Positions 16,656 through 25,024 of a stretch of 64,000 nt of DNA are shown here, one piece after another. Origin of the DNA: Dokdonella_A sp046347015 (GTDB lineage: Bacteria > Pseudomonadota > Gammaproteobacteria > Xanthomonadales > Rhodanobacteraceae). A program made the position numbers and the translations under genes. The notes beneath the pieces are model-generated. The model had not been told where the DNA came from and ran no database searches. It saw only the letters and a list, made by a program, of their open reading frames with translations. The DNA is taken from the NCBI GenBank assembly GCA_046347015.1, contig JAXMHA010000004.1, positions 152,361 to 216,360 of the forward strand, read 5' to 3'. Position 1 is the first letter of the stretch. Each line of letters opens with the position of its first letter.

Positions 16656-17035
16656 GGACAGACTCCTGCAAGTGGGTGACGAACTGCTCTCCTGTCCGGA
16701 TACCGGGCGCGCGGAGTCTTTACCTGTCCTCGCGAGAAAGCAAGCGGCATCGAGCCGCAGCCTCGCGAATCAACCAGGGTTTGGCAGGAGCTTGCACACG
16801 CACAGTGCGCATGGGACCCAAGCCCGTTGTTCCCGGGCCGCGGCGTGGAGTTCTTTCGCGACGGCATCGCAGGTACGGGGTCCGGCCTGATTCGCGCCCA
16901 TCAGGCACTTTCGTAATTTCCGGTGCCGCCCAAGGCATCCCCGCCAGTCAGCCTGCCCGCGATTTGCTTGCGTGATGCGCCCCGCATCCGCAAACTGCGC
17001 CAACGCACCGGGCGCGATCAAGGTGGCAGGCGGGC
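16656..17035. other. 380-bp gene-free stretch before paralog B
   Basis: No convincing reading frame was seen between the small secreted protein and paralog B. It presumably holds the outward promoters of both: a Shine-Dalgarno-like AAGGTGG lies about 10 bases before the ATG of paralog B. No clear -35/-10 pair could be picked for the long downstream operon. Confidence 0.5.
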
Positions 17036-19081
17036 ATGACCGGATTGTTGCAGCGTCTGCGGCAACGCAAGCTGGTGCAGTGGGGGCTGGCCTATCTTGC
17101 TGCTGCTTGGATATTGCTACAGGTCCTGGACATGGTCGGGCAGAAGTTCGCCTGGCCCGATCTTGCCGGGCGCGTGCTGATCATCGCCGCCTGCATCGGC
17201 TTCTTCGTGGTGCTCGTGCTGGCGTGGTACCACGGCGACCAGGGCCGCCAGCGCGTCAGCGGCGCGGAGTTGTTGCTGATCGCGCTCGTGCTGGCGATCG
17301 GCGGAGGTTTGCTGTGGCGCTTTGCAGCAACGACTTCATCGGCGACAACCACGAAGCCGGTGGCGGCAACGACGAATTCGCCAGCCCAGGCGATTCCACC
17401 CAAATCCATCGCCGTGCTGCCGTTCACCAACCTGTCCAGCGACAAGCAGAACGAATACTTCGTCGCCGGCATGCAAGACCTGATTCTCGGCAAGCTGGCG
17501 GATATCGGCGATCTGAAGGTCATCTCGCGTACCTCAACCATGAAGTACGAGAGCAAGCCGGAAAACCTGCGCCAGGTGGCGGCGGAGCTGGGTGTGGCGC
17601 ACATCCTCGAAGGCAGCGTGCAGAAGGCCGGCAACACCGTGTTGATCAACGTGCAGTTGATCGATGCGCGCACCGACAATCACCTGTGGGCCGAGAGCTA
17701 CAAGCGCACGTTGGACGACATCTTCGGCGTGGAAGGCGAGGTGGCCGGCAAGATCGCCGACTCGTTGCAGGCGCGGCTGTCACCGGCTGAAACATCTCGC
17801 CTTGCGGTGGTGCCGACGAAGAACCCGGCTGCCTACGATGCTTTCCTGCAGGCCGAGTACCTGGTCAATCGCGGCAATCTCGAGTTCACCAGCGACTGGT
17901 ACCGCAAGGCGATTCCCTATTACGAACAGGCGCTGCGCGATGATCCCGGCTTCGTGCTGGCGCTGGCCCGGCTTTCGTTTGCGGAAAGCTTTGCCTACTG
18001 GTTCGGCGGTCGCGATGACCAGGCGCTGGCCGACAAGGCTCGACTGCACGCACAGCAAGCGCTGGATCGACAACCGGACTTGGCCGACGCGCAGGTGGCG
18101 ATGGGTTATGCGCAGTACGCCGGAGCGGATGCTTATCAAGCGGCGCTGGAGGATTTTTCAGCGGCACTGGCTTTGCGACCGCACGATCCGGAAATCCTGA
18201 TGGCCGAGGCTTTCGCGCTGCGCCGCCTGGGCCGGCTTCCCGCCGCGATCGCCGCATTCCAGGAGGCGGTGTCGCTCAATCCGCGCAGCTCCTACGCCTT
18301 CGAGTCGCTCGGCGAGACGCTGCTGATGGCGCATCGCTTCGACGAGGCCGAGGTGGCACTGCAACGCGCGCGCTCGATCGATCCGGGCAACACGGTCGCA
18401 TTGGAGCAGTTGGCATCGAAGGCGGTCCTGGCGCAGGGCGATGTATCCCGGGCACTGACGCTGCTGGTAGGAGACCAACCACGTTTGATCGCAAGACGCC
18501 TGGGCTTCCTGCAAATGCAGGGACGCTACACCGATGCGATCCACATGCTCGAAAGCCTCCCGCCCAATGCCCGTGAATTTGGCACCAACGGCGATAGGGA
18601 GCTGATACAGGCGGATCTGCTACGCCTGTCGGGTAAGTTCGATGGTGCGCGCAAACTGTACGCGAGCGCCTTGCCGCAGATTCACGCGCAGCTCGACAAC
18701 CTCCGCAGCAATCGCGACCAAAGTGCGGCCTGGACCCAGATCGCGCGCGCGCTGCACGGACTCGGCAAGGAGCGGGAAGCCCTCGACGCGCTTTCGCGCT
18801 CGCAGGATTTGGCGCGACGCAGCGGTGACCTGATCGAATATCCGCACCTTGCGGCCGCGAACGCATCGGTCTACGCCGACATGCGTCATCCCGATCTGGC
18901 GATTCCACTGTTGCGGGAAATACTTCCCGGCGACAAGGGAGGTATGTATTTCTCGCCGACGATGCTGTGGGCCGATTCGTCATGGAACCCGATCCGCAAC
19001 GACCCGGGTTTCCAGGCATTGCTGAAGCAGTACGCCCGGTTCAAACCGGCAGGCGGCGATGCGGGCTCCGGCAATGACTGA
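17036..19081 (+). CDS. Membrane-anchored TolB-like/TPR protein (paralog B)
   Basis: A 681-residue protein, first gene of the apparent ten-gene operon. The N-terminus LRQRKLVQWGLAYLAAAWIL leads into about three membrane helices (to about residue 100). A TolB-N/FlgO-like domain starts at IPPKSIAVLPFTNLSSDKQ, with FVAGMQDLILGKLADIGDLK and AHILEGSVQKAGN. The second half is TPR-like (DPGFVLALARLSFAES, LRPHDPEILMAEAFALRRLG, LNPRSSYAFESLGETLLM). It lacks the GLPTTTDAVAM tail of A/D/E and ends FQALLKQYARFKPAGG. It overlaps paralog C by 8 bases. A 49-bp segment near its 5' end is identical to C. Confidence 0.85.
   Translation: MTGLLQRLRQRKLVQWGLAYLAAAWILLQVLDMVGQKFAWPDLAGRVLIIAACIGFFVVLVLAWYHGDQGRQRVSGAELLLIALVLAIGGGLLWRFAATTSSATTTKPVAATTNSPAQAIPPKSIAVLPFTNLSSDKQNEYFVAGMQDLILGKLADIGDLKVISRTSTMKYESKPENLRQVAAELGVAHILEGSVQKAGNTVLINVQLIDARTDNHLWAESYKRTLDDIFGVEGEVAGKIADSLQARLSPAETSRLAVVPTKNPAAYDAFLQAEYLVNRGNLEFTSDWYRKAIPYYEQALRDDPGFVLALARLSFAESFAYWFGGRDDQALADKARLHAQQALDRQPDLADAQVAMGYAQYAGADAYQAALEDFSAALALRPHDPEILMAEAFALRRLGRLPAAIAAFQEAVSLNPRSSYAFESLGETLLMAHRFDEAEVALQRARSIDPGNTVALEQLASKAVLAQGDVSRALTLLVGDQPRLIARRLGFLQMQGRYTDAIHMLESLPPNAREFGTNGDRELIQADLLRLSGKFDGARKLYASALPQIHAQLDNLRSNRDQSAAWTQIARALHGLGKEREALDALSRSQDLARRSGDLIEYPHLAAANASVYADMRHPDLAIPLLREILPGDKGGMYFSPTMLWADSSWNPIRNDPGFQALLKQYARFKPAGGDAGSGND
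17062..17110 (+). repeat. 49-bp direct repeat, copy 1 (5' end of paralog B)
   Basis: Bases 17062-17110 are identical to 19100-19148 in paralog C. They encode the QRKLVQWGLAYLAAAW segment leading into the first membrane helix. Flanking bases differ, so identity is confined to this N-terminal module; this points to recent duplication or gene conversion. Confidence 0.85.
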
Positions 19082-21095
19082 TTTCCTGCAACGCCTCAAG
19101 CAACGCAAGCTGGTGCAGTGGGGGCTGGCCTATCTTGCTGCTGCTTGGGTGTTGCTGCAGGTGCTCGACATGGTTGGCCAAAAGTTCGGCTGGCCAGATG
19201 CGGTCGGCCGTATCCTGATCATCGTCGCTTGCATCGGGTTCTTCCTGACGCTGCTGCTGGCCTGGTATCACGGCGAACGCGGTGCGCAGCGTGTGACGGG
19301 CACCGAACTCTTGATCCTCGCGCTGCTGCTGGCAATTGGCGGCGGATTCCTGTGGCGCGTTGCGCGCACGCCGGAGGCCGCGATCATCGCGCCGCAAACG
19401 GTCGCTGCGGCGAATCCGTCGCCGTCCGCGATTCCGCCGAAATCCATTGCCGTGTTGCCGTTCGAGAACCTGTCCGACGACAAGGCTAATGCGTATTTCG
19501 CCAGCGGCATGCAGGATGAGATCCTGACACGGCTGGCTGGCATCGGCGCACTCAAGGTCATCTCGCGCACCTCGACCGAGCAATACGCCAGTCACCCGCC
19601 GAGTCTCAAGGTGATTGGTGCACAGTTGGGCGTGGCGACGATCCTGGAAGGCAGCGTGCAGAAGGCCGGCGGCAAGGTGCGCATCAACTTGCAGCTGATC
19701 GATGCCGGCAGCGACGCGCACCTGTGGGCGCAAAACTACGATCGCGACCTGGCCGATGTTTTCGCGGTGCAAAGCGAAGTGGCGCAGCAGGTTGCGACGG
19801 CGCTGCAGGCACGCCTGCTGCCAGCCGAGTCGGCGCGCGTGGCGGAGGTTCCGACCACGAACCTGCACGCCCATGACCTGTACCTGCAGGCGCGGTACCG
19901 GTTCAACCAGATGCAGCTCAGCAGCGTGATGGATCCGGTACGAGCAGGTCAGGACGCCGATCGCTTGTTCCACGAAGCCATCGGAGAGGATCCGGACTTC
20001 GCCCTCGCCTATGCAACGCTGTCGTACATGCAGTGCTACCTGCATTGGTATGGCGTGGACACCAGTCCGAACCTGATCGCCGAAGCGCGGGCGAATGCGG
20101 GAAAGGCACTGGCCTTGCAACCCGGCCTGGCGGAGGCACACCTGGCGATGGGTTACGTGCACTACTGGGGCAGTCGCAACTACGATGCGGCGTTGGCGGA
20201 ATTCTCCGCGGCGCGCGCAATCCTGCCGAACAGTGCCGATGCCGCTGCCGCCATCGGTTACATCGAGCGACGCAAGGGCGAGCCGGGTGTCGGAGTTGCC
20301 GAACTCGAGGACGCGAGCCGGCTCGATCCGCGCAGCCCGCTGCTGCTGCGCGAGATCGCGAATAGCTACACGATGTTGCGCCGGTATGGAGAAGACGATG
20401 CGATGTACGCGCGCGCACTGGCGGCATCGCCGGACGACACTGAAGCGAGCGGGCAGCGCGCGATTGCACGAATGATGCAGGGCGACACCGCGGCGGCGGC
20501 CGGGGTACTGGCAGCGATACCGGCTGACACCGACCCGCAGGGAGCGGTGACACTGGTGCGTTTTCGCCTGCAGATGTTGCTGCGCAATCCGGATGCGGCG
20601 TTGGATGTCCTTGCGCACGCACCAACGTGGTTGATGTCGCGCTTTGAACACAGCGAGACACCGCTCGCGTCGCTGCGCGCGCAAGCGCTGGCGCTCAGGG
20701 GTGATGCCGCCGGCGCACGCGCCCGATTCCTCGAAGCAGAAACACAGTTGCGGAAGCGCTTGAAGAATCCGGTCACCGCGACCGACGCATCCAGTCACCT
20801 CGGCATCGTTTACGCCGGGCTCGGCCGCAAACAGGACGCACTCGATGCGGCGCGGCTCGCGGCCGAACAGATGCCGCTGTCACGCGATCTGATGGTCGGT
20901 GCGTACACGCTCGAACGCCTCGCACGCGTCGAGGCGCAGTTAGGCGATGCGGATGCCGCAATCGGTCACCTGCGCCAGTTGCTCGATGCGCCGGCAGGCT
21001 CCGTAGTTGCCGTGCCGATCCTGAAGATCGACCCCGCATGGGATCCGCTGCGCAAACAGGCCGGCTTTCAGGCGCTATTGAGGGAAACGCCATGA
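19074..21095 (+). CDS. Membrane-anchored TolB-like/TPR protein (paralog C)
   Basis: A 673-residue close relative of paralog B: MTDFLQRLKQRKLVQW, three predicted helices, AIPPKSIAVLPFENLSDDKA, then FASGMQDEILTRLAGIGALK, ATILEGSVQKAGGK and TPR-like repeats (LQPGLAEAHLAMGYVHYWG, LPNSADAAAAIGYIERRKG). It ends with DPLRKQAGFQALLRE. The ATG at 19074 lies 8 bases inside the end of paralog B. The stop overlaps the start of the first DUF6090-like gene (ATGA). The large C-terminal part is predicted to be periplasmic. Confidence 0.85.
   Translation: MTDFLQRLKQRKLVQWGLAYLAAAWVLLQVLDMVGQKFGWPDAVGRILIIVACIGFFLTLLLAWYHGERGAQRVTGTELLILALLLAIGGGFLWRVARTPEAAIIAPQTVAAANPSPSAIPPKSIAVLPFENLSDDKANAYFASGMQDEILTRLAGIGALKVISRTSTEQYASHPPSLKVIGAQLGVATILEGSVQKAGGKVRINLQLIDAGSDAHLWAQNYDRDLADVFAVQSEVAQQVATALQARLLPAESARVAEVPTTNLHAHDLYLQARYRFNQMQLSSVMDPVRAGQDADRLFHEAIGEDPDFALAYATLSYMQCYLHWYGVDTSPNLIAEARANAGKALALQPGLAEAHLAMGYVHYWGSRNYDAALAEFSAARAILPNSADAAAAIGYIERRKGEPGVGVAELEDASRLDPRSPLLLREIANSYTMLRRYGEDDAMYARALAASPDDTEASGQRAIARMMQGDTAAAAGVLAAIPADTDPQGAVTLVRFRLQMLLRNPDAALDVLAHAPTWLMSRFEHSETPLASLRAQALALRGDAAGARARFLEAETQLRKRLKNPVTATDASSHLGIVYAGLGRKQDALDAARLAAEQMPLSRDLMVGAYTLERLARVEAQLGDADAAIGHLRQLLDAPAGSVVAVPILKIDPAWDPLRKQAGFQALLRETP
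19100..19148 (+). repeat. 49-bp direct repeat, copy 2 (5' end of paralog C)
   Basis: Identical to 17062-17110 in paralog B, at the same codon phase. See the copy-1 entry for what it encodes. Confidence 0.85.
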
Positions 21096-21865
21096 TCCTG
21101 CGCCGCATCACCGCCAACTTTCGCCGCCAGGACTGGACCGCGGTAGCCGTTGAATTGGCCATCGTCGTGCTTGGTGTGTTCATCGGCCTGCAGGCGCAGG
21201 AGTGGGCGACGGCGCACGCCGAGCAACAGCGCGCCGATGTGCTGCTCCAGCAATTGCGCGGGGACCTCGACAACGAACGACTCAACCTGAAGTCGTATAT
21301 GGACTATCACCAGGTCACGACCGACTACGCCAGGATTGCGATAAAGGGCCTGGAGTCGCCGGGCTCCGTCGACCCGGAAACGTGGGTGACCAGCGCCTAC
21401 CAGGCGAGCCAGATCCTGACCAATTCAAGCAACCGCGCGACGTTCGATGAAATGAAATCGACCGGCGCCATAGATCTCGTCCGCGATGCCAGATTGCGCG
21501 CGCTGTTGATCAGTTACTACAGCTATGACTGGTCGCAGGCGTCCACGTTCAAGGCCCAGGCGCCGTATCGTGAGCTGATACGCAGTGTGCTGCCGTATTC
21601 AATCCAGAAGGCCATCAAGGAGTCGTGTGGAGACATCAACGAAACCGTCGGTGATGTAATCGTCACGCGACTGCCGAAAACCTGCCATATCGACCTTCCG
21701 CCAGCAGACATCGCACGCGCCGCCGCAACCCTGCGCGCGACGCCCGGCCTGCTGCCGGCCCTGACCTACCAGTTGAGCCTCACCGAAACAAACATGGAAA
21801 CGATCCCCAGCGTGCAACAGCAGCTCGCCGACGTGATTGCCGCTGCGGAGAAGCCATCGCCATGA
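21092..21865 (+). CDS. DUF6090-like single-pass membrane protein 1
   Basis: A 257-residue protein, first of six paralogs. MILRRITANFRRQDWTAVA is a basic cytoplasmic start, followed by one membrane helix (VELAIVVLGVFIGLQAQEW). The periplasmic part has AYQASQ, RATFDEMKSTGAIDLVRD, YRELIRSVLP and a cysteine pair (ESCGD and KTCHI). The ATYDE-STG-LIRD core resembles DUF6090, described mainly from Bacteroidota and of unknown function. It starts in an ATGA overlap with paralog C and ends in another with copy 2. Confidence 0.8.
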   Translation: MILRRITANFRRQDWTAVAVELAIVVLGVFIGLQAQEWATAHAEQQRADVLLQQLRGDLDNERLNLKSYMDYHQVTTDYARIAIKGLESPGSVDPETWVTSAYQASQILTNSSNRATFDEMKSTGAIDLVRDARLRALLISYYSYDWSQASTFKAQAPYRELIRSVLPYSIQKAIKESCGDINETVGDVIVTRLPKTCHIDLPPADIARAAATLRATPGLLPALTYQLSLTETNMETIPSVQQQLADVIAAAEKPSP

Positions 21866-22653
21866 TCCTGCGCCGCTTCACCGCAAGTCTCCGCCGCCAG
21901 GACTGGACCGCCGTCGCCGTCGAACTCGTCGTGGTCGTGCTCGGCGTGTTCATCGGCGTGCAGGCGTCGAACTGGAACCAGGCGCGGGCGGATCGCGCAC
22001 GAGAGCACGTGTTGCTGCAGGAGTTGCGCGGAGAGATTGCGGAGTCGATGCAGCAGACGCAAATCAAGTTGCGTGCGTTCGAGCAGGTCGGCACATCCGG
22101 ACAGCAAGCCATCGCGTTTCTCGATGCCGGCAAATCGTGCAGCGACCAATGCTGGCCGGTGCTGGTCGATTTCTTCCACGCATCGCAGTGGCAATTGCCG
22201 GAAGTGCGGTTACCGACTTATGAGGAGATGCGTTGCAATGGCTGGCCGCGGCAGCGCGAAATCGTCAATGCGGTGGAGGATTACCTGCGGCAGTCGACGC
22301 AGGTGAATGCGCCCTTGCGCCAACCTCCTGCCTACCGCTCGCTGGTGCGCGGCCTCATTCCGCTGGCGGCGCATGCGCCGTATTGGAAGAATTGCTTCAG
22401 ACTCGCGAACGGCGAGGAAACCTACGTGGAACCCTGTCCGGCCGGAGTCTCGCCGCAACTGGCCGCAGCGGCCGTTGCCGCCATCGCCGCGAACCCCGAC
22501 ATCCACAGAACCCTGACCGAATGGACAGGATTCATGAGCGGCTACGTCACCAGCCTCGAAGGCCAGAATCAGGCGGCGCGCCAGGCGCTGACGGTGATCG
22601 ATGCGGAATTGGCGCAGGAGAGCGAGTCGCAGGGATCGCCGAAGCAAGACTAG
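21862..22653 (+). CDS. DUF6090-like single-pass membrane protein 2
   Basis: A 263-residue paralog with the shared start MILRRFTASLRRQDWTAVA and helix ELVVVVLGVFIGVQASNW. It is the most divergent copy: the STG-LIRD core is degraded to PTYEEMRCNGWPRQ. It carries extra cysteines (KSCSDQCW, MRCNG) besides the common pair (KNCFRL and EPCPAG). This suggests a changed or additional disulfide arrangement in the periplasm. Starts in an ATGA overlap with copy 1; a 27-base gap precedes copy 3. Confidence 0.78.
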   Translation: MILRRFTASLRRQDWTAVAVELVVVVLGVFIGVQASNWNQARADRAREHVLLQELRGEIAESMQQTQIKLRAFEQVGTSGQQAIAFLDAGKSCSDQCWPVLVDFFHASQWQLPEVRLPTYEEMRCNGWPRQREIVNAVEDYLRQSTQVNAPLRQPPAYRSLVRGLIPLAAHAPYWKNCFRLANGEETYVEPCPAGVSPQLAAAAVAAIAANPDIHRTLTEWTGFMSGYVTSLEGQNQAARQALTVIDAELAQESESQGSPKQD

Positions 22654-22680
22654 GGCCTTCACCGTTGGCACCAGGAGTCG

Positions 22681-23472
22681 ATGATGATACTGCGCCGTGT
22701 TGCCGCCAATTTCCGCCGCCAGGACTGGACCGCCGTCGCCGTCGAACTCGTCGTGGTCGTGCTTGGAGTGTTCATCGGCGTCCAGGCGTCGAACTGGAAC
22801 CAGGCCCGGGCTGACGCGCAGCTTGGCCGCGATTACACGAAACGGCTGGTCCACGATCTCGATGCCGATCTCGCCGGCGTGCGCGCGGAGGGCGCCTATT
22901 ACTCCGCCGTCCTGAAAAGCGTCCGCAGGACCGACGAGCTTTTGCGGGAGCTCGACTCCGATCCGCGCGAGCTCGTGGTCAACGCCTATCGCGCGTCGGA
23001 AATCTTCTACAACCCGCCGGTTCGCGCGACGTGGGACCAGATCGTTTCCTCCGGGCATCTCGGCCTGCTGCCGACGAAGGCGGTCGAATCCGGCTTGTCG
23101 CAGTACTTTGCTTTCGACGCCGCGCAGGATATCTACAACACGGGACGGGCTTCGGACTATCGCAAGACCGTGCGGGAAGTCATCCCGCTGGACATGCAGA
23201 CCGCCATGCTCAAGAGCTGCAGCGACATACGCGACGGACGCGGCAACATCACCGGATTTGCCGAACGCTGCGAATTCCAGGCCGACCCGGGCGCACTCCG
23301 GGCGGTTGCCGCCGCACTCCGCGGCAATCCGGAGGTCGCCGCGTCTCTTCGCTATCAGTACACCTTCGCCGTCAATGCGACGCTCAATCTCGGCAGGGTG
23401 AGAAGCAACATCGAGGATGCTCTCGACGCGCTCGGCGCAAGATCGAAGGAAGTACGCAAGGAGTCACCATGA
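22681..23472 (+). CDS. DUF6090-like single-pass membrane protein 3
   Basis: A 263-residue paralog. The start is MMILRRVAANFRRQDW, with the second ATG at 22684 equally possible. It keeps the helix ELVVVVLGVFIGVQASNW, AYRASE, RATWDQIVSSGHLGLLP and YRKTVREVIP. The cysteine pair is KSCSD and ERCEFQ. A 52-bp stretch of its 5' end is identical to copy 2 (22712-22763 and 21890-21941). The stop overlaps the start of copy 4 (ATGA). Confidence 0.8.
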   Translation: MMILRRVAANFRRQDWTAVAVELVVVVLGVFIGVQASNWNQARADAQLGRDYTKRLVHDLDADLAGVRAEGAYYSAVLKSVRRTDELLRELDSDPRELVVNAYRASEIFYNPPVRATWDQIVSSGHLGLLPTKAVESGLSQYFAFDAAQDIYNTGRASDYRKTVREVIPLDMQTAMLKSCSDIRDGRGNITGFAERCEFQADPGALRAVAAALRGNPEVAASLRYQYTFAVNATLNLGRVRSNIEDALDALGARSKEVRKESP

Positions 23473-24245
23473 TCCTGCGCCGCCTTACGCAATCGCTGAA
23501 GGAACAGAACTGGACGGCCATCGTCATCGAGTTCGTGCTGCTGGTGGTCGGCGTGTTCCTCGGCATCCAGGCCGCCAACTGGAACGCACAACGCAACGAA
23601 GAGGCGAAAGCGCAGGCTTACCTCGCCCGCATCCGCGGAAACCTGGAAGCGGACGTGGATTCGATCAAGCGTCGCGAGGTGTTCTGGAGCCAGGTGATCG
23701 GTTACGGCAAGCAGGCGATCCATTACGAGGAAACTGGCGAGTTGGTGGACGGCTCAGCCTGGAAAACGGTGCTGGCGTTCTACCAAGCCAGCCAGCTCTG
23801 GCAATGGGTCACCTCGGACTCGACCTACCAGGAAATGCGCAGTGGCGGCGAACTCGGCTTGATCCGCGATCAGGCCTTGCGCGATGCGCTGTCCAACTAT
23901 TACCTGCAGAATGGCGCCGGCACGGCCTATCTGTTCAACATGCAGCCGGAATACCGCAAGATCGTGCGCGGACTGACGCCTTCCGTCGTCGCCGACCACA
24001 TCTGGGCGAAGTGCTGGACGCAGCCCCGCCCGACCGAACAGTACCTGCTCGATTGCGACCCGCCGATTTCCGAAGCGCAGGCACAGGCGGTACTCGACGG
24101 CTACAAGAAGGACCCGAACCTGTTGCCGGAATTGCGCTTCTGGGTGGCCAACCAGGGCGTGGCATTGAAGGTGATCGAAAACAACTCATCGATCTTGCCG
24201 GAGATGCTGGCGCGCGATCCGGACCCTGCCGGGAGCGTCCGATGA
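23469..24245 (+). CDS. DUF6090-like single-pass membrane protein 4
   Basis: A 258-residue paralog with a more divergent leader (MILRRLTQSLKEQNWTAIV) and helix EFVLLVVGVFLGIQAANW. It keeps FYQASQ, STYQEMRSGGELGLIRD, ALRDALSNYY and YRKIVRGLTP. The cysteine pair is AKCWTQ and LDCDPP. The core is very close to the DUF6090 pattern. It is joined to its neighbours on both sides by ATGA overlaps. Confidence 0.8.
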   Translation: MILRRLTQSLKEQNWTAIVIEFVLLVVGVFLGIQAANWNAQRNEEAKAQAYLARIRGNLEADVDSIKRREVFWSQVIGYGKQAIHYEETGELVDGSAWKTVLAFYQASQLWQWVTSDSTYQEMRSGGELGLIRDQALRDALSNYYLQNGAGTAYLFNMQPEYRKIVRGLTPSVVADHIWAKCWTQPRPTEQYLLDCDPPISEAQAQAVLDGYKKDPNLLPELRFWVANQGVALKVIENNSSILPEMLARDPDPAGSVR

Positions 24246-25024
24246 TCCTGCGCCGCGTTGCCGCGAATTTCCGCCGCCAGGACTGGACCGCCGTCGCCAT
24301 CGAGCTCGTCGTGGTCGTCCTCGGCGTGTTCATCGGCGTGCAGGCGTCGAACTGGAATGAGCAGCGCGAAACCGACCAGAAGGCGGCCATATACACCGCA
24401 CAGCTCAAGGACGACCTGCGCATGGAGGCGTGGAGCTATGACATGCAGATCAGCTACAACCAGCAGGTGCTGGCGAATGCGAGGCGCGCCGCCGATGCGT
24501 TGGACGGAAGGGTGCCGCTCGCCGACGAGGCCCTGCTCATCGCCGCCTATCGCGCCACCCAGTTCAACGGCGGCAACCGCCGCCGCGCCACGTACGATGA
24601 ACTGACCTCCACCGGCGAGATCGGCCTGATCCGCGATCCGGCCTTGCGCACGCTGGCGATGGATGTCTACACCCAGCCGCAGCTCGAGCAGCTGGGTCGG
24701 GAAGGCAAGGAGTCCGAGTACCGCCGTGCATTTCGCATGGCGCTGCCCTGGCAGGTCCAGCAGGCGCTGCAGGACAAATGCGGCGATCATGTCGTGTTTC
24801 CCGGTGACTACGCGGGCATCGCCACCGTGCTCGATTACCCCTGTCAGCTCGACCTGTCCGGAACCGACATCGCATCCGGTGCCGCCGCCCTGAGGAAGGA
24901 CCCGAGGATCATTGCGCTGTTGCAGTTGCGCATCACCGACCTTGCGACGGCCGTGGCCAACCTGACGACCTATTTCGGATTCATCAGGGAACCGCTGCAA
25001 CGGTTGGCGAAGGAACGGCAATGA
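24242..25024 (+). CDS. DUF6090-like single-pass membrane protein 5
   Basis: A 260-residue paralog: MILRRVAANFRRQDWTAVA, helix ELVVVVLGVFIGVQASNW, NEQRETDQKAA, AYRATQ, RATYDELTSTGEIGLIRD, YRRAFRMALP. The cysteine pair is DKCGD and YPCQLD. It is most similar to copy 6, sharing NEQRET, the CGD motif and a PGDY turn. Its stop overlaps the start of TPR paralog D (ATGA), directly tying the two families together in one translational unit. Confidence 0.82.
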   Translation: MILRRVAANFRRQDWTAVAIELVVVVLGVFIGVQASNWNEQRETDQKAAIYTAQLKDDLRMEAWSYDMQISYNQQVLANARRAADALDGRVPLADEALLIAAYRATQFNGGNRRRATYDELTSTGEIGLIRDPALRTLAMDVYTQPQLEQLGREGKESEYRRAFRMALPWQVQQALQDKCGDHVVFPGDYAGIATVLDYPCQLDLSGTDIASGAAALRKDPRIIALLQLRITDLATAVANLTTYFGFIREPLQRLAKERQ

